NCBI RefSeq assembly: GCF_029871235.1
Contig: NZ_SSOM01000073.1
Span: 368,011-432,010 of the forward strand
Direction of reading: 5' to 3'
Origin: Pseudomonas sp. BN411
Lineage (GTDB): Bacteria; Pseudomonadota; Gammaproteobacteria; Pseudomonadales; Pseudomonadaceae
Length of the DNA stretch: 64,000 nt
The notes beneath the pieces were generated by a model, which saw only the letters and a list, made by a program, of their open reading frames with translations, was not told the origin of the DNA and ran no database searches. Position numbers and translations under genes: made by a program. Of the stretch, positions 9,546 through 18,178 are shown piece by piece (the first letter of the stretch is position 1; every line of letters starts with the position of its first letter).

Positions 9546-9800
9546 ATGTCCCTTCGTACCCTCGCTGTCCTGTCCTGCTGCCTGGTGCTGGCCGCCTGTA
9601 ACAAGCTCAACCAGGAGAACTATTCCAAGCTCAAGTCCGGCATGACCAAGGCCGAGGTGGAGCAACTGCTCGGCAGCCCGACCGAGTGCTCCGGCGCCGT
9701 CGGCTTCACCAGCTGTACCTGGGGCGACGAGAAGGCCTTCGTCAGCGTGCAGTACGCCGGCGAGAAGGTGCTGATGTTCTCTGGAAAGGGGCTCAAGTGA
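9546..9800 (+). CDS. Small BamE/SmpA-like lipoprotein
   Basis: An 84-residue lipoprotein precursor. The signal peptide ends in the lipobox LAAC (lipidated Cys near residue 18). The mature part begins KLNQENYSKLKSGMTKAEVE, the typical opening of the SmpA/OmlA (BamE-like) fold, followed by LLGSP and a TSCTWGD strand. ATG 9546 is chosen over an upstream in-frame ATG (9483) because AAGGAG is at 9534-9539 and the signal peptide starts here. It overlaps the lipocalin gene by GTGA. It is too short and different to be BamE itself; role unknown. Confidence 0.85.
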   Translation: MSLRTLAVLSCCLVLAACNKLNQENYSKLKSGMTKAEVEQLLGSPTECSGAVGFTSCTWGDEKAFVSVQYAGEKVLMFSGKGLK

Positions 9801-10369
9801 AGCGTGCAGCCGCGCTGTTGGCGGCCCTGCTGCTGGCCGGCTGCGCCAGCCATGGCGAGGGCCCGGTTCCGCCGCGCACGGTGGAGACGGTGGACCTCAT
9901 GCGCTACCAGGGCACCTGGTACGAACTGGCGCGGCTGCCGATGTTCTTCCAGCGCGGCTGCGCCCAGTCCGAAGCCCATTACAACCTGCGGGACGACGGC
10001 AGCCTGGGCGTGCTGAACCGTTGCCGCACGCTGGATGGCGAGTGGAAGGAAGTCAGTGGCAACGCCGTGCCCCAGGTGGCCGGCCACACCGACAAGCTCT
10101 GGGTGCGCTTCGACAACTGGTTCTCCCGGCTCCTGCCGGGCGTCGCCAAAGGCGAGTACTGGGTGCTCTACGTGGACGACGACTACCGCACCGCCGTGGT
10201 GGGCAATCCGGATCGCAAGTATCTCTGGCTGCTGTCGCGCACGCCGGTGGTGTCGGAGAAGACCCGCGAGCAACTGCTGGAAGTGGCGGAAGAGCAGGGG
10301 TATGACACCGACCTGCTGATCTGGCGCACGCCGGACAGCGCCCTCAACGATTCGGCGCATCACCCGTAG
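9797..10369 (+). CDS. blc: Outer-membrane lipocalin
   Basis: A 190-residue lipoprotein lipocalin. GTG at 9797 overlaps the preceding stop (GTGA) and has GGAAAGGGG upstream. The signal sequence KRAAALLAALLLAGC ends in an LAGC lipobox. The lipocalin first motif GTWYELARLP is at about residues 36-45, and later strands include YWVLYVDDDYRTAVVG and YLWLLSRTP. Blc-type proteins bind fatty acids or lysophospholipids at the outer membrane. The TAG stop codon lies inside a palindromic repeat (10365-10448). Confidence 0.92.
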   Translation: MKRAAALLAALLLAGCASHGEGPVPPRTVETVDLMRYQGTWYELARLPMFFQRGCAQSEAHYNLRDDGSLGVLNRCRTLDGEWKEVSGNAVPQVAGHTDKLWVRFDNWFSRLLPGVAKGEYWVLYVDDDYRTAVVGNPDRKYLWLLSRTPVVSEKTREQLLEVAEEQGYDTDLLIWRTPDSALNDSAHHP

Positions 10370-10448
10370 GTTGGTGCCAAGCGCAGCGCGGCCCAACATC
10401 GTTTCGCACGATGGTGTTGGGCTTCGCGTAGCTCAGCCGCAACCTACG
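10365..10448. repeat. Palindromic intergenic element, copy 1
   Basis: Terminal arms CGTAGGTT (10365-10372) and AACCTACG (10441-10448) enclose an inner inverted repeat built on GCCCAACA...TGTTGGGC. It could fold into a long hairpin and act as a bidirectional terminator between the convergent lipocalin and hutF genes. Related copies are at 13419-13498 and 34013-34099. Confidence 0.75.
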
Positions 10449-10465
10449 GAAGTTGGCGCCCGGCG

Positions 10466-11830
10466 TTAGCGCAGGACTTCTCGCAACACTCCGGCAAAGG
10501 CCTTCGCAGTCTCCGCTTCGGCCGCATGCCGGCCATCGCGCACCACCCACTTCCCGCCGACCATCACGTCGCGTACCTGACGGTCGCCGCCGGCGAACAG
10601 CCAGCGGTTGAGCAGGGCATCGCCCTCTGCCGTGGCGAGGTAGGGGTCGTTGCCATCCAGCACCAGCCAGTCGGCGCGCTTGCCGACTTCCAGGGCGCCC
10701 ACGGGCTGACCGAGGGCCTGGGCGCCGCCGGCCAGGGCCGCATCGAACAGGGTACGGCCGACCTGCGGCTGGTCGGCGCGATAGAGGCGGTTGCGGCGCT
10801 GGTCGCGCAGGCGCTGGCCGTATTCCAGCCAGCGCAGTTCTTCCACCACGCTCACCGAGACATGGCTGTCGGAGCCGATGCCCAGGCGGCCGCCCCGGGC
10901 GAGGAAGTCCACCGCCGGGAAGATACCGTCGCCGAGGTTGGCTTCGGTGGTCAGGCACAGCCCGGCCACGGCACCGCTGGACGCCATGGCGACCACTTCG
11001 TCCTGCTCGGCGTGGGTGGCGTGGACCAGGCACCAGCGCTCATCCACCGGGGCATTCTCGTAAAGCCACTGCAACGGCCGGCGGCCGCTCCAGGCGAGGC
11101 AGTCGTCCACTTCCTTCTGTTGTTCGGCGATGTGGATATGAATGGGACGCGAGCCCTGTTCCGCCGCCAGAACCGCATTGATCTGTTCAGGCGTCACCGC
11201 GCGCAGCGAGTGGAAGCACAGGCCCAGTTGCTGGTTCGGCCGGCGGGCAATTTCCGCGTGCAGGCGTTCCTGCAGGGCCAGGTAGCTTTCGGTGCTGTTG
11301 ATGAAGCGGCGCTGCCCATCATTCGGTGACTGTCCGCCAAAGCCGGCGTGGCTATAGAGCACAGGCAGTAGGGTCAGGCCGATGCCGGCGTCGCGGGCGG
11401 CCTGGCTGACTCGCAGGGAGAGTTCGGCCGGGTCGGCGTAACGGCGACCGTCGGCATCGTGGTGCACGTAGTGGAATTCGGCGACGCTGGTGTAGCCCGC
11501 CTTGAGCATCTCGATATAGAGCTGCCGGGCGATGACTTCCACCTGTTCCGGATCGAGCCGGCCCACCAGCCGGTACATCAGGTCGCGCCAGGTCCAGAAG
11601 CTGTCATTGGGGTTGCCCGCAACCTCGGCCAGCCCGGCCATGGCGCGCTGGAAGGCGTGGGAGTGCAGGTTCGGCATGCCCGCCAAAACCGGGCCTTGCA
11701 GACGTTCGGCACCTGCCGCATCGGCATCGGCCAGCACCTTTTCGATCAGGCCGTCGGAAGAAACTTCGAAGCGGACATTGCGAGCCCAGCCTTGCGGCAG
11801 CAGGGCGCGTTCTGCGAAGAAAGCGGACAT
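10466..11830 (-). CDS. hutF: Formiminoglutamate deiminase HutF
   Basis: This 454-residue amidohydrolase converts N-formimino-L-glutamate to N-formyl-L-glutamate and ammonia, the first half of the two-step route completed by HutG. It has the metal-dependent hydrolase signatures NLHSHAFQRAMAG (about residues 53-65), a middle CFHSLRAV and HIHIAEQ, ATHAEQDE, and GIGSDSHVSVSVVEELR carrying the late Asp. The start ATG at 11830 (MSAFFAERAL) is preferred to an upstream in-frame codon, since the upstream segment runs into the operator. It is transcribed divergently from hutC, with a HutC operator at 11862-11871 in the shared region. Confidence 0.96.
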   Translation of the reverse strand: MSAFFAERALLPQGWARNVRFEVSSDGLIEKVLADADAAGAERLQGPVLAGMPNLHSHAFQRAMAGLAEVAGNPNDSFWTWRDLMYRLVGRLDPEQVEVIARQLYIEMLKAGYTSVAEFHYVHHDADGRRYADPAELSLRVSQAARDAGIGLTLLPVLYSHAGFGGQSPNDGQRRFINSTESYLALQERLHAEIARRPNQQLGLCFHSLRAVTPEQINAVLAAEQGSRPIHIHIAEQQKEVDDCLAWSGRRPLQWLYENAPVDERWCLVHATHAEQDEVVAMASSGAVAGLCLTTEANLGDGIFPAVDFLARGGRLGIGSDSHVSVSVVEELRWLEYGQRLRDQRRNRLYRADQPQVGRTLFDAALAGGAQALGQPVGALEVGKRADWLVLDGNDPYLATAEGDALLNRWLFAGGDRQVRDVMVGGKWVVRDGRHAAEAETAKAFAGVLREVLR

Positions 11831-11861
11831 GGTGAGGCACCGAGGGGTGGGTTGTTTTATT

Positions 11862-11871
11862 TGTATATACA
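11862..11871. promoter_or_regulatory. HutC operator in the hutF/hutC intergenic region
   Basis: TGTATATACA is a perfect match to the TGTA-N2-TACA palindrome known for HutC of Pseudomonas. A further TATACA half-site overlaps it on the downstream side. It lies about 32 bases before the hutF start and about 150 bases before hutC, well placed to repress hutF and possibly autoregulate hutCD. Confidence 0.8.
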
Positions 11872-11889
11872 TATACAGACGTTTGTGGG

Positions 11890-11907
11890 TGACGTAAACT
11901 CACGTCA
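11890..11907. promoter_or_regulatory. Inverted repeat of unknown regulator
   Basis: TGACGT-AAACTC-ACGTCA: six-base perfect arms with a six-base spacer, beside but distinct from the HutC site. It is in the divergent hutF/hutC control region, so may bind a second regulator. No assignment is made. Confidence 0.4.
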
Positions 11908-12023
11908 GTCGCGCACTTGTCTGGAATTGTCGAATCCGGTACATGCCGGAGGCGGGCAGCCGGTTCGGGGCTACGCCTGTTTGCCATCCAGGGTCTTGCC
12001 TCTTCGCCGACAAGGAGTTTCCC

Positions 12024-12776
12024 GTGCCCAGTTCGCCCAATGCACCGTCTTCGCTGGCCGCCCAGATAGGGGAGGCACCTGCGCCCCTGTATGCGCGCGT
12101 CAAACAGATGATCAGCCAGCAGATCCAGAGCGGCGCATGGCCGCCGCATTATCGGGTGCCTTCCGAGAGCGAGCTGGTCAACGAGCTGGGGTTCAGCCGC
12201 ATGACCATCAATCGCGCCCTGCGCGAGCTGACCGCCGAAGGCTTCCTGGTGCGCATGCAGGGCGTCGGCACCTTCGTCGCCGAACCCAAGGGCCAGTCGG
12301 CCCTGTTCGAAGTGCACAACATCGCCGAAGAGATCGCAGCCCGTGGTCATCGCCATCACTGCGTGGTGGTCAGCCTGGTCGACGAAGTGGCGGGCCCGGA
12401 GCGGGCGCTGGCGCTCGACCTGCGCGAAGGACAACGCGTATTCCACTCGCGCATCGTGCACTTCGAGAACGATGTGCCGGTGCAGATCGAAGATCGCTTC
12501 GTGAATCCAGCGGTCGCCCCCGATTACCTGAAGCAGGACTTCACTAGCCAGACGCCGTACGCCTACCTGTCCAGCGTAGCGCCGCTGACCGAGGGGGAGC
12601 ATGTGGTCGAGGCCATCCTGGCCGACGTTGAGGAGTGCAAGCTGCTGCAGATCGAGCGCGGTGAGCCCTGCCTGCTGATTCGCCGTCGCACCTGGTCCGG
12701 GCGCAATACCGTGACCAGCGCGCGCCTGCTCTACCCCGGTTCCCGCTACCGCCTCGAAGGACGTTTCGGTTCATGA
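12024..12776 (+). CDS. hutC: Histidine utilisation repressor HutC (GntR/UTRA)
   Basis: A 250-residue GntR-family regulator. Residues about 25-90 form the winged helix-turn-helix (YARVKQMISQQIQSGAW, then SESELVNELGFSRMTINRAL), and residues about 105-240 form the UTRA effector domain. In Pseudomonas HutC represses hut genes and is released by urocanate. GTG at 12024 is chosen because AAGGAG is at 12012-12017; an in-frame ATG at 11943 has no ribosome binding site and would add a non-homologous tail. The stop overlaps the hutD start (ATGA). Confidence 0.95.
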   Translation: MPSSPNAPSSLAAQIGEAPAPLYARVKQMISQQIQSGAWPPHYRVPSESELVNELGFSRMTINRALRELTAEGFLVRMQGVGTFVAEPKGQSALFEVHNIAEEIAARGHRHHCVVVSLVDEVAGPERALALDLREGQRVFHSRIVHFENDVPVQIEDRFVNPAVAPDYLKQDFTSQTPYAYLSSVAPLTEGEHVVEAILADVEECKLLQIERGEPCLLIRRRTWSGRNTVTSARLLYPGSRYRLEGRFGS

Positions 12777-13357
12777 CCCAATCCCGCCTGCTGCGTGCCG
12801 CCGACTACCCTCGTATGCCGTGGAAGAACGGCGCGGGTTCCACCCTGGAAATCGCCCGCGACGCGGGTGATGGACTCGACGGCTTCGGCTGGCGGTTGTC
12901 CATCGCCGATGTCGGCGAGTCCGGCGGCTTCTCCGCTTTCACTGGCTATCAGCGGGTGATCACCGTTCTGGAAGGCGCCGGTATGCGCCTGGAAGTGGAT
13001 GGCCAACGCTCCCGCGACCTCACCAGCCTGGACGCCTTCGCCTTCGATGGCGGCAGCACGGTGCAGTGCGAGCTGATCGACGGGCCGATCCGCGATTTCA
13101 ACCTCATCTACTCGCCCAAGCGTTACTCCGCTCGTCTGCAGTGGCTGCGGGCGGACGGCGGGATAAAGCTGTTTTCTTCTGCCAGCACCGTGCTGCTGTT
13201 CGCCGCCGAAGCAGGAACGAGCCTGGCGATCGATGGCCAGGCATCCGAGGTGCTCGGCCGCCATGACTGCCTGCATATCGAAGCATCCGGCGCGCTGGCC
13301 GAGCTGAAGCTGGATGGCAAGGGCGCCTGCTGCCTGATCGAGCTGACGCCGCGCTAA
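12773..13357 (+). CDS. hutD: HutD family protein
   Basis: A 194-residue cupin-like protein typical of HutD, translationally coupled to hutC. The family hallmark is MPWKNGAGSTLEIARD at about residues 12-27, followed by GFGWRLSIADV and FSAFTGYQRVITVLEG. HutD has been proposed to bind a pathway intermediate and to limit the maximum rate of histidine catabolism; no catalytic activity is established. It is the last gene of the hutCD pair; a palindromic element follows at 13419. Confidence 0.93.
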   Translation: MTQSRLLRAADYPRMPWKNGAGSTLEIARDAGDGLDGFGWRLSIADVGESGGFSAFTGYQRVITVLEGAGMRLEVDGQRSRDLTSLDAFAFDGGSTVQCELIDGPIRDFNLIYSPKRYSARLQWLRADGGIKLFSSASTVLLFAAEAGTSLAIDGQASEVLGRHDCLHIEASGALAELKLDGKGACCLIELTPR

Positions 13358-13418
13358 GGCACACGGCCGATTCATTTGTAGGGGCGAATTCATTCGCCAA
13401 GCAGGCCGCAGGCCTGCC

Positions 13419-13498
13419 GTAGGTTGGGCAGAGGAACGAAGCCCAACGTGCGGGGTGACCGTGAGCGTTGGGCTTCGCATAGCTCAGCCGCAACCTAC
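13419..13498. repeat. Palindromic intergenic element, copy 2
   Basis: Outer arms CGTAGGTTG (from 13419) and CAACCTAC (to 13498) flank an exact 12-base inner pair, CGAAGCCCAACG (13437-13448) with CGTTGGGCTTCG (13466-13477). It lies between hutD and the following binding-protein gene. A separate GGCGAATTCATTCGCC palindrome sits just upstream near 13383. Confidence 0.75.
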
Positions 13499-13600
13499 AA
13501 AAGCCAGGTAGGGACCTGAGTTTGTTGTAGGGTCCGGGCACGACCGCGCCACAGGGTCTAAACCTAATCCTGTCGCCCGTCACGCCTACCGGAGCCTTCC

Positions 13601-14608
13601 ATGCCCCGCCACAGCGTTCTCGCTGCCATCGTCCTGTCCCTGGTCCTGCCGGCTTCGCTGGAAGCCGAAGCCGCCGAATGCCCTTATCCCAAGCCCGTGG
13701 TGCTGGCCGGGCTGAACTGGGAAAGCGGCATGTTCGCCACCGAAGTACTGCGGGTGCTGCTGGAGAAGGGTTACGGCTGCAAGACCGACGTGCTGCCCGG
13801 TAACACCCTGACCATGGAAAACGCGCTGCGGCAGAACGATATCCAGGTAATCGCCGAGCAGTGGGCCGGGCGCAGCGAGCTGTGGCGCAAGGCCGAAGCG
13901 GCCGGTGAAGTCTTCGCCGTCGGCGAGCCGGTGAAGGGCGCCACCGAGGGCTGGTGGGTGCCGGAATACCTGGTGAAAGGGGAGGGCGCGCCCGCTGCCG
14001 GACTGCGCTCGGTCAGCGACCTGCCGCGCTTCAAGGCGCTGTTCAAGGACCCTGAATCCCCCGGCAAGGGCCGTTTCTACAATTGCCCCACCGGCTGGAC
14101 CTGCGAAGGGGTCAACAGCCAGAAGCTCAAGGCCTATGGCCTGGAAGACAGCTACGTGAACTTCCGCACCGGCACCGGCCCGGCGCTGGATGCGGCCATC
14201 AGCTCGGCGATCCGCCAGCAGCAGCCGATTCTCTTCTACTACTGGTCGCCGACCCCGCTGATGGGGCGTTACAAGCTGGTGCAGCTGGAGGAGCCTCCCT
14301 TCGACCAGAAGGCCTGGGAAACCCTGATCGACCCCAACAACCCGAAGCCCATCGGTACCCGTTCGTTGCCGGCGAAGATTTCCATCGGTGTTTCCCGCGA
14401 CCTGCGCGAGAAGGCGCCGGCGTTGGTTCAGGCGTTCTCGAAGGTGGAAATCCCGCTGCCGCTGTTCAACGGCATCCTCGCGCGGATGTCCGAGGAGCAC
14501 GCTGATGCGGGTCCCGTGGCAGATGCCTTCTTCCGTGAGCACCGGGAAATCTGGTCGACCTGGGTGCCTGCGGATGTCGCCCAGCATCTCGATGCTTCCC
14601 TGAAGTGA
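13601..14608 (+). CDS. Orphan ABC substrate-binding protein, HutX paralogue
   Basis: A 335-residue periplasmic protein (signal peptide about residues 1-25) of the OpuAC/ProX quaternary-amine type. It is clearly paralogous to HutX at 19742: both carry AGLNWESGM, NGYGC/KGYGC, GTGPALDAA and PILFYYWSPTPLMG. It has roughly 25-30 extra residues after the LVQLEE segment (EPPFDQKAWETLIDPNNPKP and beyond) that HutX lacks. No permease or ATPase is adjacent; it may share HutWV. It lies between hutD and hutU and ends at its own hairpin (14634-14663). The ligand is not determinable, though histidine, urocanate or a betaine are likely candidates. Confidence 0.85.
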   Translation: MPRHSVLAAIVLSLVLPASLEAEAAECPYPKPVVLAGLNWESGMFATEVLRVLLEKGYGCKTDVLPGNTLTMENALRQNDIQVIAEQWAGRSELWRKAEAAGEVFAVGEPVKGATEGWWVPEYLVKGEGAPAAGLRSVSDLPRFKALFKDPESPGKGRFYNCPTGWTCEGVNSQKLKAYGLEDSYVNFRTGTGPALDAAISSAIRQQQPILFYYWSPTPLMGRYKLVQLEEPPFDQKAWETLIDPNNPKPIGTRSLPAKISIGVSRDLREKAPALVQAFSKVEIPLPLFNGILARMSEEHADAGPVADAFFREHREIWSTWVPADVAQHLDASLK

Positions 14609-14633
14609 CTGTTACCTAAGGCCCCACTTCGGC

Positions 14634-14663
14634 GCACGCCCGCTTCGAAAGCGGGCATTTCTC
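14634..14663 (+). terminator. Hairpin terminator after orphan binding protein
   Basis: GCCCGCTT (14638-14645) pairs with AAGCGGGC (14649-14656) over a three-base loop, followed by ATTTCTCG. A weaker outer pairing CGCACG/CGTGTGCG extends it. The T-run is short. Confidence 0.6.
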
Positions 14664-14703
14664 GTGTGCGGTAACAGCGTTCGTCTCTCCCCTCTGCTTT
14701 ACT

Positions 14704-14713
14704 TGTCTATACA
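14704..14713. promoter_or_regulatory. Near-match HutC-like site upstream of hutU
   Basis: TGTCTATACA differs by one base from TGTA-N2-TACA. It is about 70 bases upstream of the -24 element of the hutU promoter, a position suitable for an auxiliary operator or an activator site (inference). Confidence 0.4.
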
Positions 14714-14779
14714 TCTTCATGGTGGAAGCCCTTGTTCCACGGGGCTTTTCCCTGCCTTTGCCAATTACCCATGAGGATT

Positions 14780-14795
14780 TGGCCTCTTGCTTGCA
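14780..14795 (+). promoter_or_regulatory. Sigma54-type -24/-12 promoter of hutU
   Basis: TGGCCTCTTGCTTGCA fits TGGC-N7-TTGCA with the invariant GG (14781-14782) and GC (14793-14794) correctly spaced. Transcription would start near 14806, about 95 bases before hutU. A sigma54 promoter for hutU under CbrB/NtrC control is known in other pseudomonads. Confidence 0.72.
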
Positions 14796-14799
14796 TATG

Positions 14800-14813
14800 C
14801 TTGTATGTACAAG
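14800..14813. promoter_or_regulatory. HutC operator overlapping hutU transcription start
   Basis: CTTGTATGTACAAG is a 14-base palindrome whose core matches TGTA-N2-TACA. It starts five bases after the -12 element and covers the predicted start site, an arrangement that would block initiation until urocanate releases HutC. Confidence 0.85.
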
Positions 14814-14899
14814 TTTATATGTGTGCAGATGTGCGCTGCTTTTCCCGCGCAGTCAGGCAGTAACGCTGCCCGCCGCTACCACCCTACGAGGAGCCAGGC

Positions 14900-16570
14900 A
14901 TGACCAAATTCCGTGACACCGAAATCCGCGCCCCGCGTGGCAACAAGCTGAACGCCAAGAGCTGGCTGACCGAAGCGCCGCTGCGCATGCTGATGAACAA
15001 CCTCGACCCCGAGGTGGCGGAGAATCCGAAGGAACTGGTGGTCTACGGCGGCATCGGTCGCGCGGCGCGCAACTGGGAGTGCTACGACAAGATCGTCGAG
15101 ACCCTGAAAGAGCTGAACGAAGACGAAACCCTGCTGGTGCAGTCCGGCAAGCCGGTCGGCGTGTTCAAGACCCACGCCAACGCCCCGCGCGTGCTGATCG
15201 CCAACTCCAACCTGGTGCCGCATTGGGCCACCTGGGAACACTTCAACGAGCTGGACGCCAAGGGCCTGGCCATGTACGGCCAGATGACCGCCGGCAGCTG
15301 GATCTACATCGGCAGCCAGGGCATCGTCCAGGGCACCTATGAAACCTTCGTCGAGGCAGGCCGCCAGCACTACAACGGCAACCTGACCGGCAAGTGGGTC
15401 CTGACCGCGGGCCTCGGCGGCATGGGCGGCGCCCAGCCCCTGGCCGCGACCCTGGCCGGCGCCTGCTCGCTGAACATCGAATGCCAGCAGACCAGCATCG
15501 ACTTCCGTCTGCGCAGCCGCTATGTCGACGAGCAGGCCACCGACCTGGACGACGCCCTGGCGCGCATTGCCAAGTACACCCGCGAGGGCAAGGCGATCTC
15601 CATCGCCCTGCTGGGCAACGCTGCTGAAATCCTGCCGGAGCTGGTGCGCCGTGGCGTACGCCCGGACATGGTCACTGACCAGACCAGCGCCCACGACCCG
15701 CTGAACGGTTACCTGCCGATCGGCTGGACCTGGGAGCAGTACCGCGACCGCGCTCAGACCGAACCGGCTGCAGTGGTCAAGGCCGCGAAGCAGTCCATGG
15801 CTGTGCATGTACAGGCCATGCTGGACTTCCAGAAGGCCGGCGTCCCGACCTTCGACTACGGCAACAACATCCGCCAGATGGCCAAGGAAGAGGGCGTGGC
15901 CAACGCTTTCGACTTCCCCGGCTTCGTTCCGGCCTACATCCGCCCGCTGTTCTGTCGCGGCATCGGCCCGTTCCGTTGGGCTGCCCTGTCCGGTGATCCG
16001 CAGGACATCTACAAGACCGACGCCAAGGTCAAGGAACTGATCCCGGACGACGCCCACCTGCACCGCTGGCTGGACATGGCCCGCGAGCGCATCAGCTTCC
16101 AGGGCCTGCCGGCACGTATCTGCTGGGTTGGTCTGGGCCTGCGCGCCAAGCTCGGCCTGGCTTTCAACGAAATGGTCCGCAGCGGCGAACTGTCCGCCCC
16201 GATCGTCATCGGTCGCGACCACCTGGACTCCGGCTCGGTATCCAGCCCGAACCGCGAAACCGAAGCCATGCAGGACGGTTCCGATGCCGTTTCCGACTGG
16301 CCGCTGCTCAACGCCCTGCTGAACACCGCCAGCGGTGCCACCTGGGTGTCGCTGCACCACGGCGGCGGTGTGGGCATGGGCTTCTCCCAGCACTCGGGCA
16401 TGGTGATCGTCTGCGACGGCACCGACGAAGCCGCCGCGCGCATCGCCCGCGTGCTGACCAACGACCCTGGCACCGGCGTGATGCGTCATGCCGATGCCGG
16501 TTACCAGATCGCCATAGACTGCGCTCGTGAGCAGGGCCTGAACCTGCCGATGATTGGCAAAGGAGCCTGA
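14900..16570 (+). CDS. hutU: Urocanate hydratase
   Basis: This 556-residue NAD-dependent enzyme converts urocanate to 4-imidazolone-5-propanoate, the second step of histidine breakdown. Recognisable family segments include [40 protein letters not shown] (dinucleotide-binding, about 169-181), the catalytic-Cys region [20 protein letters not shown] near 350, and [15 protein letters not shown] near the C-terminus. Length is standard. ATG at 14900 has GAGGAG eight bases upstream. It is the first gene of the main hut operon and ends two bases before hutH. Confidence 0.98.
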   Translation: MTKFRDTEIRAPRGNKLNAKSWLTEAPLRMLMNNLDPEVAENPKELVVYGGIGRAARNWECYDKIVETLKELNEDETLLVQSGKPVGVFKTHANAPRVLIANSNLVPHWATWEHFNELDAKGLAMYGQMTAGSWIYIGSQGIVQGTYETFVEAGRQHYNGNLTGKWVLTAGLGGMGGAQPLAATLAGACSLNIECQQTSIDFRLRSRYVDEQATDLDDALARIAKYTREGKAISIALLGNAAEILPELVRRGVRPDMVTDQTSAHDPLNGYLPIGWTWEQYRDRAQTEPAAVVKAAKQSMAVHVQAMLDFQKAGVPTFDYGNNIRQMAKEEGVANAFDFPGFVPAYIRPLFCRGIGPFRWAALSGDPQDIYKTDAKVKELIPDDAHLHRWLDMARERISFQGLPARICWVGLGLRAKLGLAFNEMVRSGELSAPIVIGRDHLDSGSVSSPNRETEAMQDGSDAVSDWPLLNALLNTASGATWVSLHHGGGVGMGFSQHSGMVIVCDGTDEAAARIARVLTNDPGTGVMRHADAGYQIAIDCAREQGLNLPMIGKGA

Positions 16571-16572
16571 GT

Positions 16573-18105
16573 GTGAATTCGCTGAACCTCAAACCCGGAA
16601 CCCTGACCCTGGCGCAACTGCGCCAGGCCTTCCACGCCCCCGTGCGCGTGGCCCTGGATGCCAGCGCCGGTGCGGCCATCGATGCCAGCGTCGCCTGCGT
16701 CGAGAACATCATTGCCGAAGGCCGCACCGCTTACGGCATCAACACCGGTTTCGGCCTGCTGGCTTCGACCCGCATCGCCCCGGCCGACCTGGAAAAGCTG
16801 CAGCGTTCGCTGGTGCTGTCCCACGCCGCCGGTGTCGGCGAAGCGCTGGATGACGCCATGGTGCGTCTGATCATGCTGCTGAAGGTGAACAGCCTGGCCC
16901 GCGGCTTCTCCGGCATTCGCCGCAAGGTGATCGACGCCCTGGTGGCGCTGATCAACGCCGAGGTCTATCCGCACATCCCGCTGAAGGGCTCGGTGGGCGC
17001 CTCCGGCGACCTGGCACCGCTCGCGCACATGTCCCTGCTGCTGCTGGGCGAGAGCAAGGCCCGTCACAAGGGCCAGTGGCTGCCGGCCACCGAGGCCCTG
17101 GCGATTGCCGGCCTGGAGCCGCTGACCCTGGCCGCGAAGGAGGGCCTGGCCCTGCTCAACGGCACCCAGGTTTCCACCGCCTACGCCCTGCGCGGCCTGT
17201 TCGAGGCCGAGGACCTGTTCGCCGGCGCCACCGTCTGCGGCGGCCTCAGCGTCGAAGCCATGCTCGGCTCCCGCTCGCCCTTCGACGCGCGCATCCATCT
17301 GGCCCGTGGCCAGCGCGGCCAGATCGATGTCGCCGCTGCCTACCGCGACCTGCTCACCGCCAGCAGCGAGATCGCCCGTTCCCACGAGAAGTGCGACAAG
17401 GTGCAGGACCCGTACTCCCTGCGCTGCCAGCCGCAAGTCATGGGTGCCTGCCTGACCCAGTTGCGCCAGGCTGCCGAGGTGCTGGAGATCGAATCCAACG
17501 CGGTATCCGACAACCCGCTGGTGTTCGCCGAAGAGGGCGATGTGATCTCCGGCGGCAACTTCCACGCCGAGCCGGTGGCCATGGCTGCTGACAACCTGGC
17601 GCTGGCCATCGCGGAGATCGGCTCGCTGTCCGAGCGCCGTATCTCGCTGATGATGGACATGCACATGTCCCAGCTGCCGCCCTTCCTGGTGGAGAACGGC
17701 GGGGTCAACTCCGGCTTCATGATCGCCCAGGTCACCGCCGCCGCCCTGGCCAGCGACAACAAGGCCCTGGCCCATCCGGCCAGCGTCGACAGCCTGCCCA
17801 CCTCGGCCAACCAGGAAGACCACGTGTCCATGGCGCCGAACGCCGGCAAGCGCCTCTGGGCCATGGCAGACAACGTGCGCGGCATCCTCGCCATCGAATG
17901 GCTGGGCGCCTGCCAGGGCCTGGACTTCCGTGAGGGCCTGAAGAGCTCGCCGAAGCTGGAAGAAGCCCGTGGCCTGCTGCGCGCCAAGGTTCCCTACTAC
18001 CAGGAAGACCGCTTCTTCGCGCCGGACATCGAGACCGCCAGCGACCTGCTCGCCAGCGGCTGCCTGAACGCACTCGTACCGGTGGGCCTGCTGCCCAGCT
18101 TCTGA
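16573..18105 (+). CDS. hutH: Histidine ammonia-lyase
   Basis: A 510-residue enzyme that deaminates L-histidine to urocanate. The MIO-forming triad Ala143-Ser144-Gly145 is intact in [15 protein letters not shown]. Other active-site residues are present: Tyr54 ([10 protein letters not shown]), Asn of LLNGTQ, Gln and Tyr in VQDPYSLRC, and Glu in [11 protein letters not shown] at 16573 follows hutU by two bases; GGAGCCTGAGT upstream supplies the ribosome binding site. This is the functional histidase of the locus, unlike the MIO-less paralogue at 22475. A strong hairpin (18113-18138) follows. Confidence 0.98.
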   Translation: MNSLNLKPGTLTLAQLRQAFHAPVRVALDASAGAAIDASVACVENIIAEGRTAYGINTGFGLLASTRIAPADLEKLQRSLVLSHAAGVGEALDDAMVRLIMLLKVNSLARGFSGIRRKVIDALVALINAEVYPHIPLKGSVGASGDLAPLAHMSLLLLGESKARHKGQWLPATEALAIAGLEPLTLAAKEGLALLNGTQVSTAYALRGLFEAEDLFAGATVCGGLSVEAMLGSRSPFDARIHLARGQRGQIDVAAAYRDLLTASSEIARSHEKCDKVQDPYSLRCQPQVMGACLTQLRQAAEVLEIESNAVSDNPLVFAEEGDVISGGNFHAEPVAMAADNLALAIAEIGSLSERRISLMMDMHMSQLPPFLVENGGVNSGFMIAQVTAAALASDNKALAHPASVDSLPTSANQEDHVSMAPNAGKRLWAMADNVRGILAIEWLGACQGLDFREGLKSSPKLEEARGLLRAKVPYYQEDRFFAPDIETASDLLASGCLNALVPVGLLPSF

Positions 18106-18112
18106 CGCAATC

Positions 18113-18138
18113 CGGCCGCCCCTGGGGAGGGGCGGCCG
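18113..18138 (+). other. Strong hairpin between hutH and hutT
   Basis: CGGCCGCCCC (18113-18122) and GGGGCGGCCG (18129-18138) form a perfect ten-base-pair stem with a six-base loop. No T-run follows, so mRNA stabilisation or partial attenuation is more likely than full termination. Confidence 0.7.
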
Positions 18139-18154
18139 TCACCCAGTGCACGAC

Positions 18155-18162
18155 AAGAACAA
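18155..18162 (+). promoter_or_regulatory. Hfq/Crc catabolite-activity motif before hutT
   Basis: AAGAACAA matches AANAANAA and lies directly before the GAGGAG ribosome binding site (18164-18169) of hutT. Such motifs are the known binding sites for Hfq/Crc, which block translation of catabolic and uptake genes when preferred carbon is present. Confidence 0.6.
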
Positions 18163-18178
18163 TGAGGAGTGCAGAGGA

